Shown: positions 33,895 through 46,852, counted from the stretch's first letter. The stretch is DNA of 64,000 bases from Fallopia convolvulus (GCA_964016875.1 OZ024733.1:6688984-6752983), one strand, 5' to 3'. Numbers and translations: made by a program. Notes: a model not told the origin generated them from the letters alone.

Positions 33895-36800
33895 ATCACA
33901 TGGGTCATTGATAGCAGCTGTTCAAATCATATGTGTAACATCCCCGACCAAAGTGCATACATCATTCTGCATTCATATAATATTAAGAGCATATGGATAG
34001 CATAGTGGCATGATATATAGTGAATTTTTAAAAGTAATATTTATTTTAGAATTAAGTTTATTGTATTTTAAAAAGTTTTAAGTAAAAGTTAATTAATAAT
34101 TATTTCAGGGTAAAGTTTGTAGTAAAGAGGATTTGAGGGTGGAAAGTGCAATTTCCTTAAAAATTTTGCAGACTCTTCTTGCATTTGGTTTGATATGTAT
34201 AAAGAGTGGATATGAGAAGTATCGTCATAGATGTGTGTTTGCAACCTTTTATGGTTGTTAATTCCGCTTTGTGCTTATGTGGATAATTGCTATATGTGAA
34301 TTATCTTTTTATATAAGAGATAAGTATTTGCAGAGTATACGTCATAGGGTATAAGGGTGTCACAATATGACTGGGAACAAAGACAATCTCACCTCACTTC
34401 ACAGTAAAGCCGAAGGAGGTCATGTGTCCTTTGGCAACAAAAATAAAGGGGAAATCATAGAAACAGGGGAAGTACTACTCAACAAGTCAATCAAGATTAG
34501 TAATGTCAACTTGGTAAAGGATCTGGGATACAACCTCCTACGTGTGTCTCAGATATGTGATCAAAGGAACAACGTTGTCACCTTCAACTCAGAGGAATGC
34601 TTGGTCATCAACAAGGAAACCAACAAAATTATTCTACGAGGAAGGAGGTCCAACAATGTCTATGTGGTGGACACGGAATTTGAACCACCAAGGAAGTTGT
34701 GCCTTGCAAGCTCGCAAGATGACACGGAACTCTGGCACAAAAGGCTAGGTCACACAGGGATAAATCAAATCCTGAAGCTATACCTACAAGACCTGGTCAT
34801 TGGTCTTCCACGAATCAACATTGAGGGAGCTAAGATGTGTGAAGCATGTGTTCGTGGCAAGCAAACCAGGAGTTCCTTTAATCCAAAGAAAGTGGTGAGC
34901 ACAACAAGGCCCTTGGAACTAATTCACATGGATCTATGTGGTCCCATGCAAACGGCCAGCTACGGTGGTAAAAGGTACATGTGTGTGTTAATTGATGATT
35001 TTTCAAGATTTACATGGGTTATTTTCTTGAGATCCAAATCAGATGCATTTAAGGAGTTTGAGCCCTTCATCATAAGAATGGAAGTTAGCTTGGGATTGAA
35101 GCGCAAGCCTCTCAAATCTGATCATGGAACTGAGTTCAAGAACTCGGAGTTCCTAAAGTTCTGTGACAACAACGGTGTATCCCACAACTTCTTGGCCCCA
35201 CGCACTCCTCAGCAAAATGGAGTTGTGGAAAGAAAGAACAGAACCCTGGAAGACATGGCTCGCACCATGATACTTGAGAGTGAAGTTCCCGAAAGCTTCT
35301 CGGCTGAGGCAATCTCCACAACAACATACATTCTAAACCGAGCCATGATTCGTCCTATGATCAAGAAGACCTCATATGAGTTGATCAAGGGAAGAAAGCC
35401 CAACATTTCTCATCTCAGGACCTTTGGCTGCAAATGCTTCGTCCACAACAATGAGAAAGAAAACCTTGGGAAGTTTGATCCAAGGAGTGACGAAGGGATC
35501 TTCCTGGGACACTCCTCTTAAAGCAAGGCGTACAGAGTCTACAACAAGAGGACCAAGAAGATCGAGGAAAGCATTCACGTCGTCTTCAACAAAAAATCTG
35601 TAAAGATGGGAACAGAGCCCCAAGGAAAGGGAACTCTGTTCAAACTGGTCAGACAAGAGGAAGACGATGACGATGATGAGCCAAGAAAGCGAAATGAAGA
35701 CTATCCAAGCGGGAACAATGTCCCACCACCAGGTGACAACGAAGGAGGTCAACATCTTACTAATCAAGACTCCTTCGAAGTTCCTTCCACAATAGAAGAA
35801 CCTCAAGATGCATCCAACTCTCTAGTTCCCCAAGATGAAACCATGCTTGAGTCTAGTGTCCAGGGGGAACAACGAGGGAACAATGGAGAAGATCCTGAAG
35901 AAACACTTAGTGAAGAAGTTGAGAACAGTTGTTCCCATGAAGAGGAAACTCAAGTTGAAGATGAAGAAGAAACAAGGGAACAACTTGATGTCACACACAT
36001 TCAAACAAGGAACTACCACCAAAGGAAGTATCACCCCAGCGACAACATCATCACTCCCTATGACAAAGGCGTGCAAACTTGTTCCTCTCTCAACAACTTC
36101 TGTGCCTTCAATGCCTTCGTCTCACTGGTGGAACCCAAGAGCATCAAGGAAGCTCTAAAGGATCAAAACTGGATTCAAGCAATGCAAGAGGAACTCCACC
36201 AATTCGAAAGAAACAAAGTTTGGAAACTGGTCCCTAGGCCTAAGAACAAGAACATCATAGGAACTCGATGGGTCTTCAGAAATAAGCTTGACGACACTGG
36301 GGCAGTGGCTAGGAACAAGGCTCGTCTGGTTGCCCAAGGATATAGGCAAGAAGAGGGAATCGACTATGACGAGACCCTTGCACCGGTTGCAAGAATTGAA
36401 GCCATTCGACTGGTCATAGCCTACGCCGCCCACAAAGGCTTCAAGTTGTATCAAATGGATGTCAAGACAGCATTCCTAAATGGGCACCTCAAGGAAGAAG
36501 TCTATGTGGCACAACCACCTGGTTTCGAAGATGAGCACTTCCCAGACCATGTTTACTTCTTGGAGAGGGCCTTGTATGGTCTCAAGCAAGCTCCCAGGGC
36601 GTGGTACGACAGGTTTTCCCAATTTCTCTTATCTCATGGATACCTTCGTGGTTCCATAGACAAAACCCATTTTATTAAGAAAGAGTCAAAAGATATTCTA
36701 ATTGTCCAAGTGTATGTTGATGATATTGTGTTTGGTGCTACTAATGAGCTCCTTGTTGAAAAGTTTAAGAATTTGATGAGTAGCGAGTTTGAGATGAGTC

Positions 36801-37657
36801 TCATAGCGGAACTCACTTTCTTCTTGGGATCTCAAATATCTCAAACCAAGGAGGCAACAAGGATCCATCAACAAAAGTACATCAGAGAGATGCTAGTGAA
36901 GTATGTGATGGAACACTATAGGCCCATCGACACTCCCATCTCACCAAACTCAAGGTTCAACGCGGATGAAATAAGTATAAGTGTGGATCAAAGGAACTTT
37001 CGAGGTATGATTGGGTCTCTTCTTTACTTAACTGCCAGTAGACCCGACATCAAGTTTTCAGTGTGCCTATGTGCGCGCTTTCAAGCTGACCCTAAGGAAT
37101 CACACCTGAAAGAGGTGAAGAGAATTTTCAGGTACCTCAAAGGGAACGACAACTTGTGCCTTTGGTATCCAAGGAACAGTTCCCTTGAGCTCGTTGCATA
37201 CTCAGATGCAGATTTCGCTGGGCACTTGGTCGATCGAAAAAGCACCTCTGGAATGGCCCAGTTCCTAGGATCATGCCTAGTCTCATGGGGATCAAAGAAG
37301 CAAAACTCAGTGGCACTCTCCACAGCAGAAGCGGAATACGTGGCTGCCGCCTCGTGCTGTTCCCAAGTTATATGGCTTAAGTACCAACTTCAGGATTATA
37401 GTATGTCTTTTGGCCTAGTTCCCATACGATGTGATAATACAAGTGCCATTAACATCTCTAAGAATCTTGTGCATCATTCACGTAGTAAGCATATAGACAT
37501 TAGGCATCATTTCCTACGTGATAATGTGGAACATGGGAACATCTCTATGGAACACTGTAGAACTGAAGAGCAAATTGCGGATATTCTCACTAAAGCATTA
37601 GACAGACATCCCTACCAGCATCTTCGGATGCTTCTAGGGATGATAACTCTAAATTGA
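33895..37657 (+). pseudogene. SIRE-1 pol: protease, integrase, RT, RNase H
   Basis: The protease motif reads DSSCSNHM instead of DSGCSNHM (copy 2), losing the active-site Gly, and is then cut by the solo LTR. From 34367 one frame runs to 37657 with a single nonsense codon (TAA at 35519-35521; CAA in copy 2). Integrase has LWHKRLGHTG, CEACVRGK, HMDLCGPM, VLIDDFSRFTW, SDHGTEFKNSEF and QQNGVVERKN, so D, D and E are present. An acidic linker (35640-35980) follows. RT has GTRWVFRNKLDD, MDVKTAFLNGH, LYGLKQAPRAW and the YVDDIVFG box (about 36711). RNase H has AYSDADFAG, STAEAEYVAAA and KHIDIRHHF. It is nearly intact apart from protease. Confidence 0.93.
33934..34364 (+). repeat. 431-bp solo LTR inserted in SIRE-1 protease
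   Basis: Begins TGTAACATCCCCGACC and ends AAGGGTGTCACA, so its ends are inverted (TGTRACAYCC). It is flanked by ATATG at 33929-33933 and 34365-34369. The uninterrupted site is visible in copy 2 at about 45105. TGTAACATCC-type termini are common in Tekay/Del Gypsy elements; that lineage is a guess. A solo LTR results from recombination between two LTRs that deletes the interior. Strand is arbitrary. Confidence 0.92.
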
Positions 37658-38413
37658 ACAAGTCCCTATTTGTTATTCCCTTAATGCTTGGCTAGTTTAT
37701 CTCGAAATGCATGATAGGGAACACTAGGAATAATCGCTTTCATTTTGCCATCTTACTAGTCTAGAGCTTTTGATGTACAAGTTGGAACTTTATTTCTTTT
37801 GGCCCAAAATGATCAACCAGAGTTCCCATAACCCTCATTACAAGCCACTATGACGGTTGATCATAAAACCAACCCTTAGCCGAGAACCAGACAAACGCTT
37901 CTCATGAGCCCAATTAATTGTCCCTTTATCGAGTTGTAAATTGTCTGGTTCCCTAGCCTCACAAAAGAACTTGATTGTGAGTTCCCTTGTTCACTCAACT
38001 CAAACTTGACCTTTCGAGGATCATGGGAACTTGCGTGTAGAATAAGCACGAGCAACGGAACACCGTACATCTGGAAAGTTGGAACGTCACTAGGGAAATG
38101 GGAAAATGTGTCAGAATTTGAAGCGTCGAGGGCCAAGTATTTGAAACGCTCGATGTGACTTCCCATGGGTTTCACGACGTGTGTCACAAGCGTGCTAAGA
38201 AAGTTGAAACGGCTCTCCGAGTTCATTGGTTGCCGGTTATCGAGGAAAATCACCTTTCCTTTTCTACCCCTCTCCTCGTTTCTCATATAAACCCCTTCTT
38301 TTCCATTTTTGGGACCTTCTTCCACCCTCGCTCTCTGCAACTCTCTTTCTATGCAATCTCTTTCTTTCCTCATGTAGAAAAACTCCAAACACTCTCTTCC
38401 CCATATCGCTACC

Positions 38414-40651
38414 ATGGCCCATGTCCACCCAAACTTGCATGTCCGTGAGTGGATCGAAACAAGTTCCAAATCTCTCTTCATCACCATGCTCCGCGAAGCC
38501 GACAATGAAACATACCCCATCCTTCGCCAAAACATGTACAAAGCCCTTCATGCCTATGTTCTTCCCCACATTCAAAAAGAACGGACTGGTTCCTCGCTTC
38601 TCGAATACGAGATTCTAGGACCACCCGCTTCTCTTCCGGCGGCGCAAACCCTAGCGCTTCCTTCCACCCCCAAATTCCAGCTCCCTCCTCCTTCATCCTC
38701 CTCCCAACCTCAACCTCTCTTCGACTCCTCTTCCGGGACTGTCATCCTCGACAGTTTCGGTTCCGAACACCCCAAATCTAAAATCAAGTCCAAAAAGCGC
38801 AAAGAGCAAAAATCTTCTTCTTTTGAGCCTTCAAAGAAGAAGAAGAAAAAGGACTTTCTCTTCTCCATCAAAAACCTCCTAAACCCCCTCTCTACCAAAC
38901 CACCACCACCACCACCCCCTTTTCAGGTATTCTCCCTCCTACCTCCTTCCGATTCAGGGAACTCTCAGTCCCGAAATCCTCCACCACCTTCCAACCCTAA
39001 TCCCATCTCTGGGAACTCCAGTCCCATAGATCCCTTCGACACTCCCTCTTCTCTCCCCTTCGTCGATGGGACCTCTAATCCCATCGACCCACCTCCATCT
39101 TCTATAACACCAAACTCCCTACACCGCCCACCTCCCCCAAAGCCAAATCCCCCTCTCCTCCTCCGATCCCCTCTCCCTCTCCTCAAAATCCCCTCCACCC
39201 TCAACCACACAAATCTCCTCCTCCCTCTCCCTAGCCAAGCAACAAATCAACCTCGACTCGGACGAGGATTCTTTTCCTATTGCCGAAGTTGATCGCAGAA
39301 AGGTTGCAATGACGGATCTCATCGTCATGGGAACCGCCGAGGAAAACGCTCTCCTCAACGCTATAGAGGCTGAGCTTACAAACATCATTCATCGACCCTC
39401 CACCTCCAAGCATCCTAGGGAAATAGGCGCTCAGGATGAGGACGTCACAGATGAGGCGGTGGACGCCCACAAAAAAGGGAACCCAGCACAGGCTGATGGT
39501 GTTGGCACAAGTCAAGGTTATCAAGGGGAAGATGACGATGAGGACCTGGGCATGTCCTCCAATGAAGAAGGGAATTCGGATGGCGATGCCGCCACCGAGG
39601 TTCTTGACGCTGATGGGCATGCCAGAGAACAAGCCCAAGCCTTAGCTGAAGATCAACAGGATAACCGCCAAATGGTGGTGTCGGAAGGTGCTCCCATGGA
39701 AAAGGGATCTCACCTCTTGCTCAAGTCTGCTCCTACTCACCAAAAGAAAAGAAAGGCTGCCACCAAGGTCAGCAAGAATAAGAAAGGGAAGGGAACAGAA
39801 TCAAAGAGGGTTCCCATCACGGCGGACAAAAAGCTCATCACGCCGTTGGTCCTCTCCGAGTCCCATCTTGTGGAAAAGGGGCTTGGCGATCTCTGGGCGC
39901 TCATCAAGGCCCAGGAATGGGATCAGGTCTGCAATGCTGTTGTAACCGTCGACCCTGAGCAGGTGCGCCTCTTCTACAACAACTTCGTCATTCATGATGA
40001 GGCCACCAAGGGAACTCTCTCCCTTCACGACGACGACTACGTCTTCACTGCCTCCTCCATCCGTCACCGGCTGCATGTTCTTGTCAAGGGATTGGGCGTC
40101 TTTCCCCTCAAGAATTGGGATGACTTCAACAGAGAGGAGATTCTCTACAGCGTCTACGAAGTTAGAGTTCCCACCCAAGGGACCCCAACCCACAACCTAG
40201 GTCTTATAGCCAAACTAGCTCATGAGTTCTTGATCACCATTGTGATCCCTTGGCAAGAGAAGCGTCACACACTCAACATCCAAGACGCTATCCTCCTCTT
40301 CCACTTCCTCCACAGAATGCCCATCAACCTCCCCTGATTATGCTTGGGCACATGGAGAAGTGTTTGGCCTCTTTCACTCATTCCTTGCCGTATGCGGGCC
40401 TGATAAATAAGCTCATGGTCAAGGAAGGCCTCTATGATGCCACCAAGGAAGAAGTGACTATCGAAAGGGAACTGGACCTTTCCGTGGTCCAGAAGATGCG
40501 TCATTCGGAGCAAGTCGGGGATCAAGGGACTCTTCCCTCTGGTGACGGCCCAAGTGTTGGGAACACTCAAGTCCTACAGCACATGGCAGCAACTCTCGAA
40601 CACATGGAGGGAACTCTCAAATATCCTGTCCGTCATTACTCAGCTGCGTGA
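38414..40651 (+). pseudogene. SIRE-1 third ORF (ORF3), frameshifted
   Basis: ATG at 38414 starts MAHVHPNLHVREWIETSS, with a conserved N-terminal block (about 60 residues), a proline/serine-rich middle (38650-39290), an acidic segment and a lysine-rich stretch (KKRKAATKVSKNKKGKG) like a nuclear localisation signal. A globular C-terminal domain follows (LSESHLVEKGLGDLWALI, VDPEQVRLFYNNFV, IQDAILLFHFLHRMP). The VRLFYNNF motif and overall pattern resemble the 'putative plant transposon protein' domain found in other plant elements. The frame changes near 39295 and 40320. There is no signal peptide or membrane anchor, so it does not look like an envelope protein. Function unknown. Confidence 0.8.
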
Positions 40652-41054
40652 TCACATGCTTCCCAGGGCCTCATGATCTTTCCTTTTTAATTCCTTAGCC
40701 CTATTTTCTCCACAATATGTAAAGAGTTCCCCTTGTACATCTTTTGCTTAAGTAATATGAATGCTTTTTAGTATGATTGCATGTTCCTTTCTTCCTTACT
40801 ATGCTTTCTTCTTTTCAATGATGCCAAAAAGGGGAAGGACAAAATGTGTGAGATGAGTCGTGTTAAGAGTTATCACAGAATATGCTTTAGCTAAGGCGAA
40901 GCTAATGCTTAAAATGCAAAGTAAGAACTTGATGTTTCATAGAAGTGGCTCTCTAGGATCATACTTAGGAACTCAGATGCATGTCATGCTTTTTCACACA
41001 TTGAAATACTTCTTTATTTTGTAATGGGTTTGTCATCATCAAAAAGGGGGAAAT

Positions 41055-41985
41055 TGTTGGGACGGTGTTGGGAACTCTGGTTCCAAACATCCGAACAACG
41101 ATACTTGTCTCTAGTTTTGATAATGACAAACGCCATATGGGAACTAACGTGTTACATTCAAGTATTTCAAGAACGCAAAAGGAACACAAGAATATATGAT
41201 AGCAAGTTCCTATCGAAGGAACTCTGGAGAGAACAGTTCCCATCGCATGGGAAGTCACATGTGCAAACAAGACCGTTCAGCGTAAATCGCGGGATCTTGT
41301 TTTGGACAGAACAAAGGCTCAGACTGAAGCGAGTGATCCAATGGCCTGATTGATTCTCAAAGTTTACTAAGTTCAAATCAAGTCACATGTGAAGATTGCA
41401 AACTTGGCGTGCAAGACAAAGGGCATTTTGGACAACATGAAAGTGAATATTGCAGCCCAAGTTCAAATGTGTATAAAGCCAAATGAATTGTTCTTGGAAT
41501 AAGCACTTCTCCCAGAACAAATACTCACATACAAAGAGATAAGAAAGACAAGTGAAGAGAAGTCCCCGGCGGCGAGTGTGCGATCTCGGCGACGGTGAAT
41601 CCAAGTTCCCAGGAGTTAGGGAACTGTGAGCTCAAGGTGATAGGTTCGATCCGTCTTATGTTTAGTTGAGTTGTTCACTTAGGAACAAGGTCGTAAAGGC
41701 TTACTAGTGTTACTAGAGTTAGGAAGAACTGCTAGGAACCGAGAAGTGTAAGTCTTGCCTGTGTAACTAGGGAACAATCAATAAAATAAGTAGACCGTTC
41801 AAAATCCTCCAAGCGGAGGTAGAGGATTACCCACACAACTAGTTGGTTGTTGTGGGGTTCCTCTATAAAGGAATTGTGTCCCTTGCTTTCTGTTTTTTTT
41901 GTTGCGAACTGATTTTACTTCCGCTACTTTGGGAACAGTCTAACCACTAGTTCCCAAGCTCTTACTAACACACAACGATCCAACG
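41055..41985 (+). repeat. SIRE-1 3' LTR and polypurine tract
   Basis: Preceded by the polypurine tract AAAAAGGGGGAAAT at 41041-41054, which primes plus-strand synthesis. It ends CAACG instead of CAACA, followed by AATAG. It retains the GGGGTTCCTCTATAAAGG segment missing from the 5' LTR. Confidence 0.92.
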
Positions 41986-42302
41986 AATAGTATTCCTTTT
42001 TGAACTGAATGTAGGATCCCAGCTGATAACTGCATATTTTGTAGCTTATAAGATAGCATATATGTGTTTATTGGATTGCATAGTCATTTGGTGCATGTTA
42101 ACGAGTATTTTAGAATCTCAAATGAAAATTGCATATTTGACAAGTTCATTTTAGCTATTTATGTGTTGTCTTATGCGTTTCTTTCCTTCATGCCAATATT
42201 CTATATTGTTCATCTGATCAATCATAAAAACCAGCAACAAAGCATAATTTAAAGGCAACTAAATTCTATCAATAAAACGCACTAGGCACTTTGCATGATT
42301 TT
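41986..42302. other. pre-insertion sequence between the two SIRE copies
   Basis: AT-rich, single-copy-looking DNA with no supportable gene. It ends with ATTTT (42298-42302), the left target duplication of SIRE-2. Confidence 0.55.
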
Positions 42303-43283
42303 TGTTGGGACGGTGTTGGGAACTCTAGTTCCAAACATCCGAACAACGATGCTTATCTCCAGTTTTGATAATGACAAACGCAATATGGGAATTAACGTTT
42401 TACATCCAAGTATTTCAAGGGAACACCAGGTTTGACAAAGACTCTCTAAGATGGGAATGCAAAAGGAACACAGGAATACACGATAGCAAGTTCCTCTCAA
42501 AGGTACTCTAGAGAGAACAGTTCCCATCGCATGGGAACTCACATGTGAAGACAAGACCGTTCAGCGTGAAATATGGGATCCTGTCCCAGACAAAACAAAG
42601 GCTCAGTCTGAGAAACAGACTGAGGCGAGCGATCCAACGGTCCGATTGACATTTGAAGTTGACTAAGTTCAAATCAAGTCACATGTGAAGATTGAAAACT
42701 TGGCATGCAAGACAAAGGGCATTTTGGACAACATGAAAATGAAGATTGCAGTCCAAGTTCAAATGAGTATAAAGGCAAATGAATAGTGCTTGGAATATGC
42801 ACTTCTCCCATAATTCACATCCTCATACAAACACGAAAGAGAGACAAATGAAGAGAAGTCCCCGGCGACGAGTGTTCGATCTCGGCGATGGTGAATCCAA
42901 GTTCCCAAGAGTTAGGGAACTGTGACAATGAGCTCAAGGTGTAAGCTTCGATTTGTCTTGTGTTTAGTTGAGTTGTTCGCTTAGTAACTAGGTTGAGAAG
43001 ACTTGCTAGTGTTGCTAGAGTTAGGAAGAACCGCTAAGAACAGAGAAGTGTAAGTCTTGCATGTTGTAACTAGGGAACAATCAATAAAACAAGTAGATCG
43101 TTCAAAATACTCCAAGCGGAGGTAGAGGTTTACCCACACAACTAGTTGGTTGTTGTGGGGTTCCTCTATAAAGGACCTGTGTCTTTTATATTCCGTTTTA
43201 CTTGCGATTATTTTACTTCCGCTGCCTTGGGAACAGCCTAACCGCTAGTTCCCAAGAGCTTACTAATGCACATTGATCCAACA
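42303..43283 (+). repeat. SIRE-2 5' LTR
   Basis: 981 bp, TGTTGGGACGG...GATCCAACA, closely matching 54976-55956. A TATAAAGG box lies near 42769. Confidence 0.95.
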
Positions 43284-43285
43284 AT

Positions 43286-43297
43286 TGGTATCAGAGC
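43286..43297 (+). promoter_or_regulatory. SIRE-2 primer-binding site
   Basis: TGGTATCAGAGC, an exact complement of the plant initiator-Met tRNA 3' end, two bases after the LTR. Confidence 0.92.
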
Positions 43298-43339
43298 AGG
43301 TCCGCTCTAGATTTATGTGTTAGTATCGCATGTTACAGG

Positions 43340-45059
43340 ATTTCTGAGGAACTCACTCAAGTTGGACATGGGAACAACAAGCCTCGGAGGCTTATCACCG
43401 GATGGTTCGAAAACTGGCACCGCAACATGAAGGATTGGATACGTAGCCACGACTTTCAAGCTTGGTGTGTCATCGAAGTAGGGAACTTCGAGATAGACCC
43501 AACCATTCGCAATGACTTCTCCAAGTGGGGGCAAAACGAATTGAAGTGCATGGAGGCCAATCTCAAAGCCAAACAGTACCTTAAGAACGCCATGTCGGAA
43601 CAAGACTATGACAGAGTGGCAAATCTGGAAACGACAAAGGAAATGTGGGAAGCCATCCAACAGATGTACATTGGAAACTCTGACCTCAGAGAGGACCTCC
43701 AAATGAATGCTAGAAGGGAGTTCTTCAACTTCCGAATGGAGATGGGAGAATTAGTCCACAACTACCAATCTCGCTTTGAGGCCCTATGTACCAAGCTCAC
43801 TGGACTTGGGATCACCAAGCAGGAGATCACCGACAAGATGAAAGTCCAACAACTCTTCAACGGCCTAATTGGTGAATGGGCAACGAGAGGACCATGTTCA
43901 AAGAAAATCTTGAGAATAGGAATCTCATGCTTCACCAAGTCTTTGGGAAGCTGGTGCGACATAAGAAAAGGAAGCAAGATGACAAGGAGCAGGAAAGGGC
44001 ACACAAAGGAATTGCCCTAAAACTGGAAAAGACGATCAAATCTGTTTAGAAGCAACACGAGGACTCAGAAGAGAACAAGATGAGGAACTCGTCCTTGTCA
44101 CCAAGGCCCTTCAATCCTTCTACAACAAAGGAAAGTTCAGAAAGGGCTATGGGAACTCGCAAAGGGGTCAGAGTTCCCAAAGCAGGCCCACGGAGAAGGA
44201 CCTTACTGAAGTCACCTGTGACAAGTGCTACAAGAAGGGGCAGTTCGCCAAAACAAGCTAGATGAATCGGAACACACAAATGCTGAGTTAGTTGGTCTTG
44301 AATCCTGTTCCAATTGTGTGAAACTGGTTGATAAGCTTCAATCTTACCTGTCCCACATCGTAGCCCTTGAGGATGAAATTAAGACCCTAGAAAGTGATAA
44401 AAATGAGTTCCTACAAAAGCTAAGTAAGGGCAATATGAGTCCTGAAGCCTCGAGTTCCCAAACCAAATTTGTCCCTGCCAAACATGGGATTGGGTACAAG
44501 TCCGAGTGCCCAAAGAATGGGAAGTCTCCTCTAAACGAACAGGAGATAAATGAGTGTAGGGCCTTAGAACTCCAGTGTGAAAAACAAAAGAATACCCATC
44601 TAGAAGAGAAAATACGTGTCTTGGAAAGTGGGGTAAGTGGAGAGAAGGAATACTACACTAAGAACACTGGGCACAAACTCTATGTTCAAATAGCCAAGGG
44701 AAACGGGTCAAGGGTCTAAAACAAAGAAACCATGGATAGGAACAAGATACAAAGACCCCATCCTAACTACTACTTAGGTGAGTACTACAAAACCTGCTGG
44801 AATTGTGGTGTGCATAGGCACAACAAGGAAAGTTGTCCCAAAAAGGAAGCTCAAGCTCAAAAGATTCACGAGTATTGGAACAGGCAAAAACAACAAGCTA
44901 ACAACCTGCTAGAGGTTGCACTCATGGGAACCAACATAGGAACTCCACCAATCACTCTAAGAACTCTCGTGATGTCAATATTGCTGATTATGTTATGTTT
45001 GAAACTATCTTTCCTTGTAAGGGACCAAGCAAGAGTCATCTTGCCTGGGTCACCTGGCA
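43340..45059 (+). pseudogene. SIRE-2 gag
   Basis: The start codon used in copy 1 is ATT here (43340-43342). The capsid-like part (43427-43880) is intact through NFRMEMGELVHNYQSRF, then frameshifts occur near 43880 and 44040. A deletion of roughly 240 bp relative to copy 1 joins the first zinc knuckle (CDKCYKKGQFAK) to a downstream coiled coil, destroying the knuckle. The second knuckle (CWNCGVHRHNKESC, about 44800) keeps its Cys and His. It helps reconstruct what copy 1 lost, but neither is functional. Confidence 0.85.
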
Positions 45060-45930
45060 GTGAGGGGGAACAACACATGGGTCATTGATAGTGGCTGTTC
45101 AAATCATATGACTAGGAACAAAGACAATCTCACCTCACTCCACACGAAAGCCGAAGGAGGTCATGTGTCCTTTGGCAACAAAAATAAATGGGAAATCATA
45201 GAAACAGGGGAAGTACTACTCAACAAGTCAATCAAGATCAGCAATGTCAACTTGGTAAAGGATCTGGGATACAACCTCTTTAGTGTGTCTCAAATATGTG
45301 ATCAAGGGAACAACGTTGTCACCTTCAACTCAGAGAAATGCTTGGTCATCAACAAGAAAACCAACAAAATTATTCTACGAGGAAGGAGGTCCAACAATGT
45401 CTATGTGGTGGACACGGAATTTGAACCACCAAGGAAGTTGTGCCTTGCAAGCTCACATGATGACACGAAACTCTGGCACAAAAGGCTAGGTCACACAGGG
45501 ATAAATCAAATCCTGAAGCTATACCTACAAGACCTGGTCATTGGTCTTCCACGAATCAACATTGAGGGAGCTAAGATGTGTGAAACATGTGTTCGTGGCA
45601 AGCAAACCAGGAGTTCCTTTAATCCAAAGAAAGTGGTGAGCACAACAAGGCCCTTGGAACTAATTTACATGGATCTCTGTGGTCCCATGCAAACGGCCAA
45701 CTACGGTGGTAAAAGGTACATGTGTGTGTTAATTGATGATTTTTCAAGATTTACATGGGTTATTTTTTTGAGATCAAAATCAGATGCATTTAAGAAGTTT
45801 GAGCCCTTCATCAAGAGAATGGAAGTTAGCATGGGATTGAAGCTCAAGTCGCTCAGATCTGATCATGGAACTGAGTTCAAGAACTCAGAGTTCCTTAGTT
45901 TCTGTGACAACAATGGTGTCTCTCACAACT
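45060..45930 (+). pseudogene. SIRE-2 pol, part 1 (protease and integrase N-terminal half)
   Basis: One open frame carries the retropepsin motif WVIDSGCSNHM, the pre-integrase HHCC region (LWHKRLGHTG, CETCVRGK) and the integrase core through VLIDDFSRFTW and SDHGTEFKNSEF. It stops where the nested Gypsy-derived element begins. The last 146 bp (45785-45930) are repeated exactly at 49030-49175 on the other side. Confidence 0.92.
45785..45930 (+). repeat. 146-bp target duplication, left copy
   Basis: Integrase coding sequence from TGCATTTAAGAAG to TCTCACAACT, identical by eye to 49030-49175. It flanks the inserted element in the way a 5-bp TSD normally would. Confidence 0.93.
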
Positions 45931-46831
45931 TGATGTGATTCCATCTACCGAGTCATGGCCCCATGAGTTGAGTGAAGATTCCATCCCTAAAGACAAGCCC
46001 AATGTGCACGATAAAGGGGAGCCAATACTTGGACAAGCAACCAAAGACGATGTTCGAGGCGCTAAGAAGCCGAGTCAAGGAGCCATGCCCTATCTTGGGC
46101 GCATCACACGAGCCCTAGCAAAGTCTATACTAGACAAAATCAAGGAGGAGCTCATGGCTCATAAGTTTCCGATGGCTAATGACGGTGAAGGTTGGAGTTT
46201 TATTGTGCTTCACGGTTCTAAGTGACATTTCTACGGTCAAGGACAATTTATAAGTTTTCGGGATTTCGGGTTAATTTATGTAATTTCCTTAAGTTAGGGG
46301 GTTAATTTTGTAAGGCTTTGTGTTAGGTTTAAGGTCAGTCTCCTCCTCCTCATTGTTGGAGATTGGACGAAAATACTCTCTTGTTGCTTACTTTTCCTTG
46401 CACCTTTCAATTCAAGTACTTGTTCTTGTTTTCGTTCGTTCATTTCTCGTTGTTCAAGTTGTTGGTGAGTAATATCCGACAATCTCGGGCATCCTAGTTT
46501 GTTTGAGAGCTTGGTGAGTCATATCCAAGTTATCAAGCATCCATATCCCCTTGTTCTCTCCATTTCGAACCATCATCCATCTCGGAGGTTTCTGCACCGT
46601 CTCAGTAAATTCAACATAACTTTCAATCCGCTCATCATCTCGGTCTCATATTTTGAGGACTTCAACTAGACTCATAGATCTAACTTCTCGAATTGGAATC
46701 ACTCAATTCCGAGTTTGGACGAGGAAGATCCAGCCAGTTGAAGACGGGTCAGTTGCGTGGTGTTTGTTGTCGGAATTCCTTGGATTCTCGTGGCGATCTC
46801 TTTGCACCATCATCCCCTCCATCGATCCGGC
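45931..46831 (+). repeat. nested element 5' LTR
   Basis: 901 bp. Its first 295 bp encode the C-terminal end of the element's ORF (from VIPSTESWPHEL to the stop), which is possible because the ORF runs into the LTR. The probable end CA is at 46832-46833, five bases before the primer site. Confidence 0.88.
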
Positions 46832-46838
46832 CATCAAG

Positions 46839-46852
46839 TGGTATCAGAGCCA
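46839..46852 (+). promoter_or_regulatory. nested element primer-binding site
   Basis: TGGTATCAGAGCCA, exact complement to the initiator-Met tRNA 3' end. Confidence 0.9.

Larger units (their letters stand above)
29794..41985 (+). mobile_element. SIRE/Maximus-type Copia retrotransposon, copy 1
   Basis: LTRs of 899 and 931 bp (TGTTGGGACGG...GATCCAACA) lie at 29794-30692 and 41055-41985. Target duplications are GATAG and AATAG (one mismatch). The element has a Met-tRNA primer site, a long gag with two zinc-knuckle regions, pol in Copia order, and a further long ORF between pol and the 3' LTR, the layout of the SIRE lineage. It is interrupted by UE-2 (31131-32263) and a solo LTR (33934-34364). 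Intervals 37658-38413 and 40652-41040 are non-coding linker and 3' leader. Confidence 0.93.

Noticed and set aside
38414..40651. SIRE ORF3 as an envelope gene
   Set aside because: Position fits the envelope-like ORF of SIRE elements, but no signal peptide, transmembrane helix or cysteine-rich ectodomain is visible; the protein is proline-rich and lysine-rich instead.
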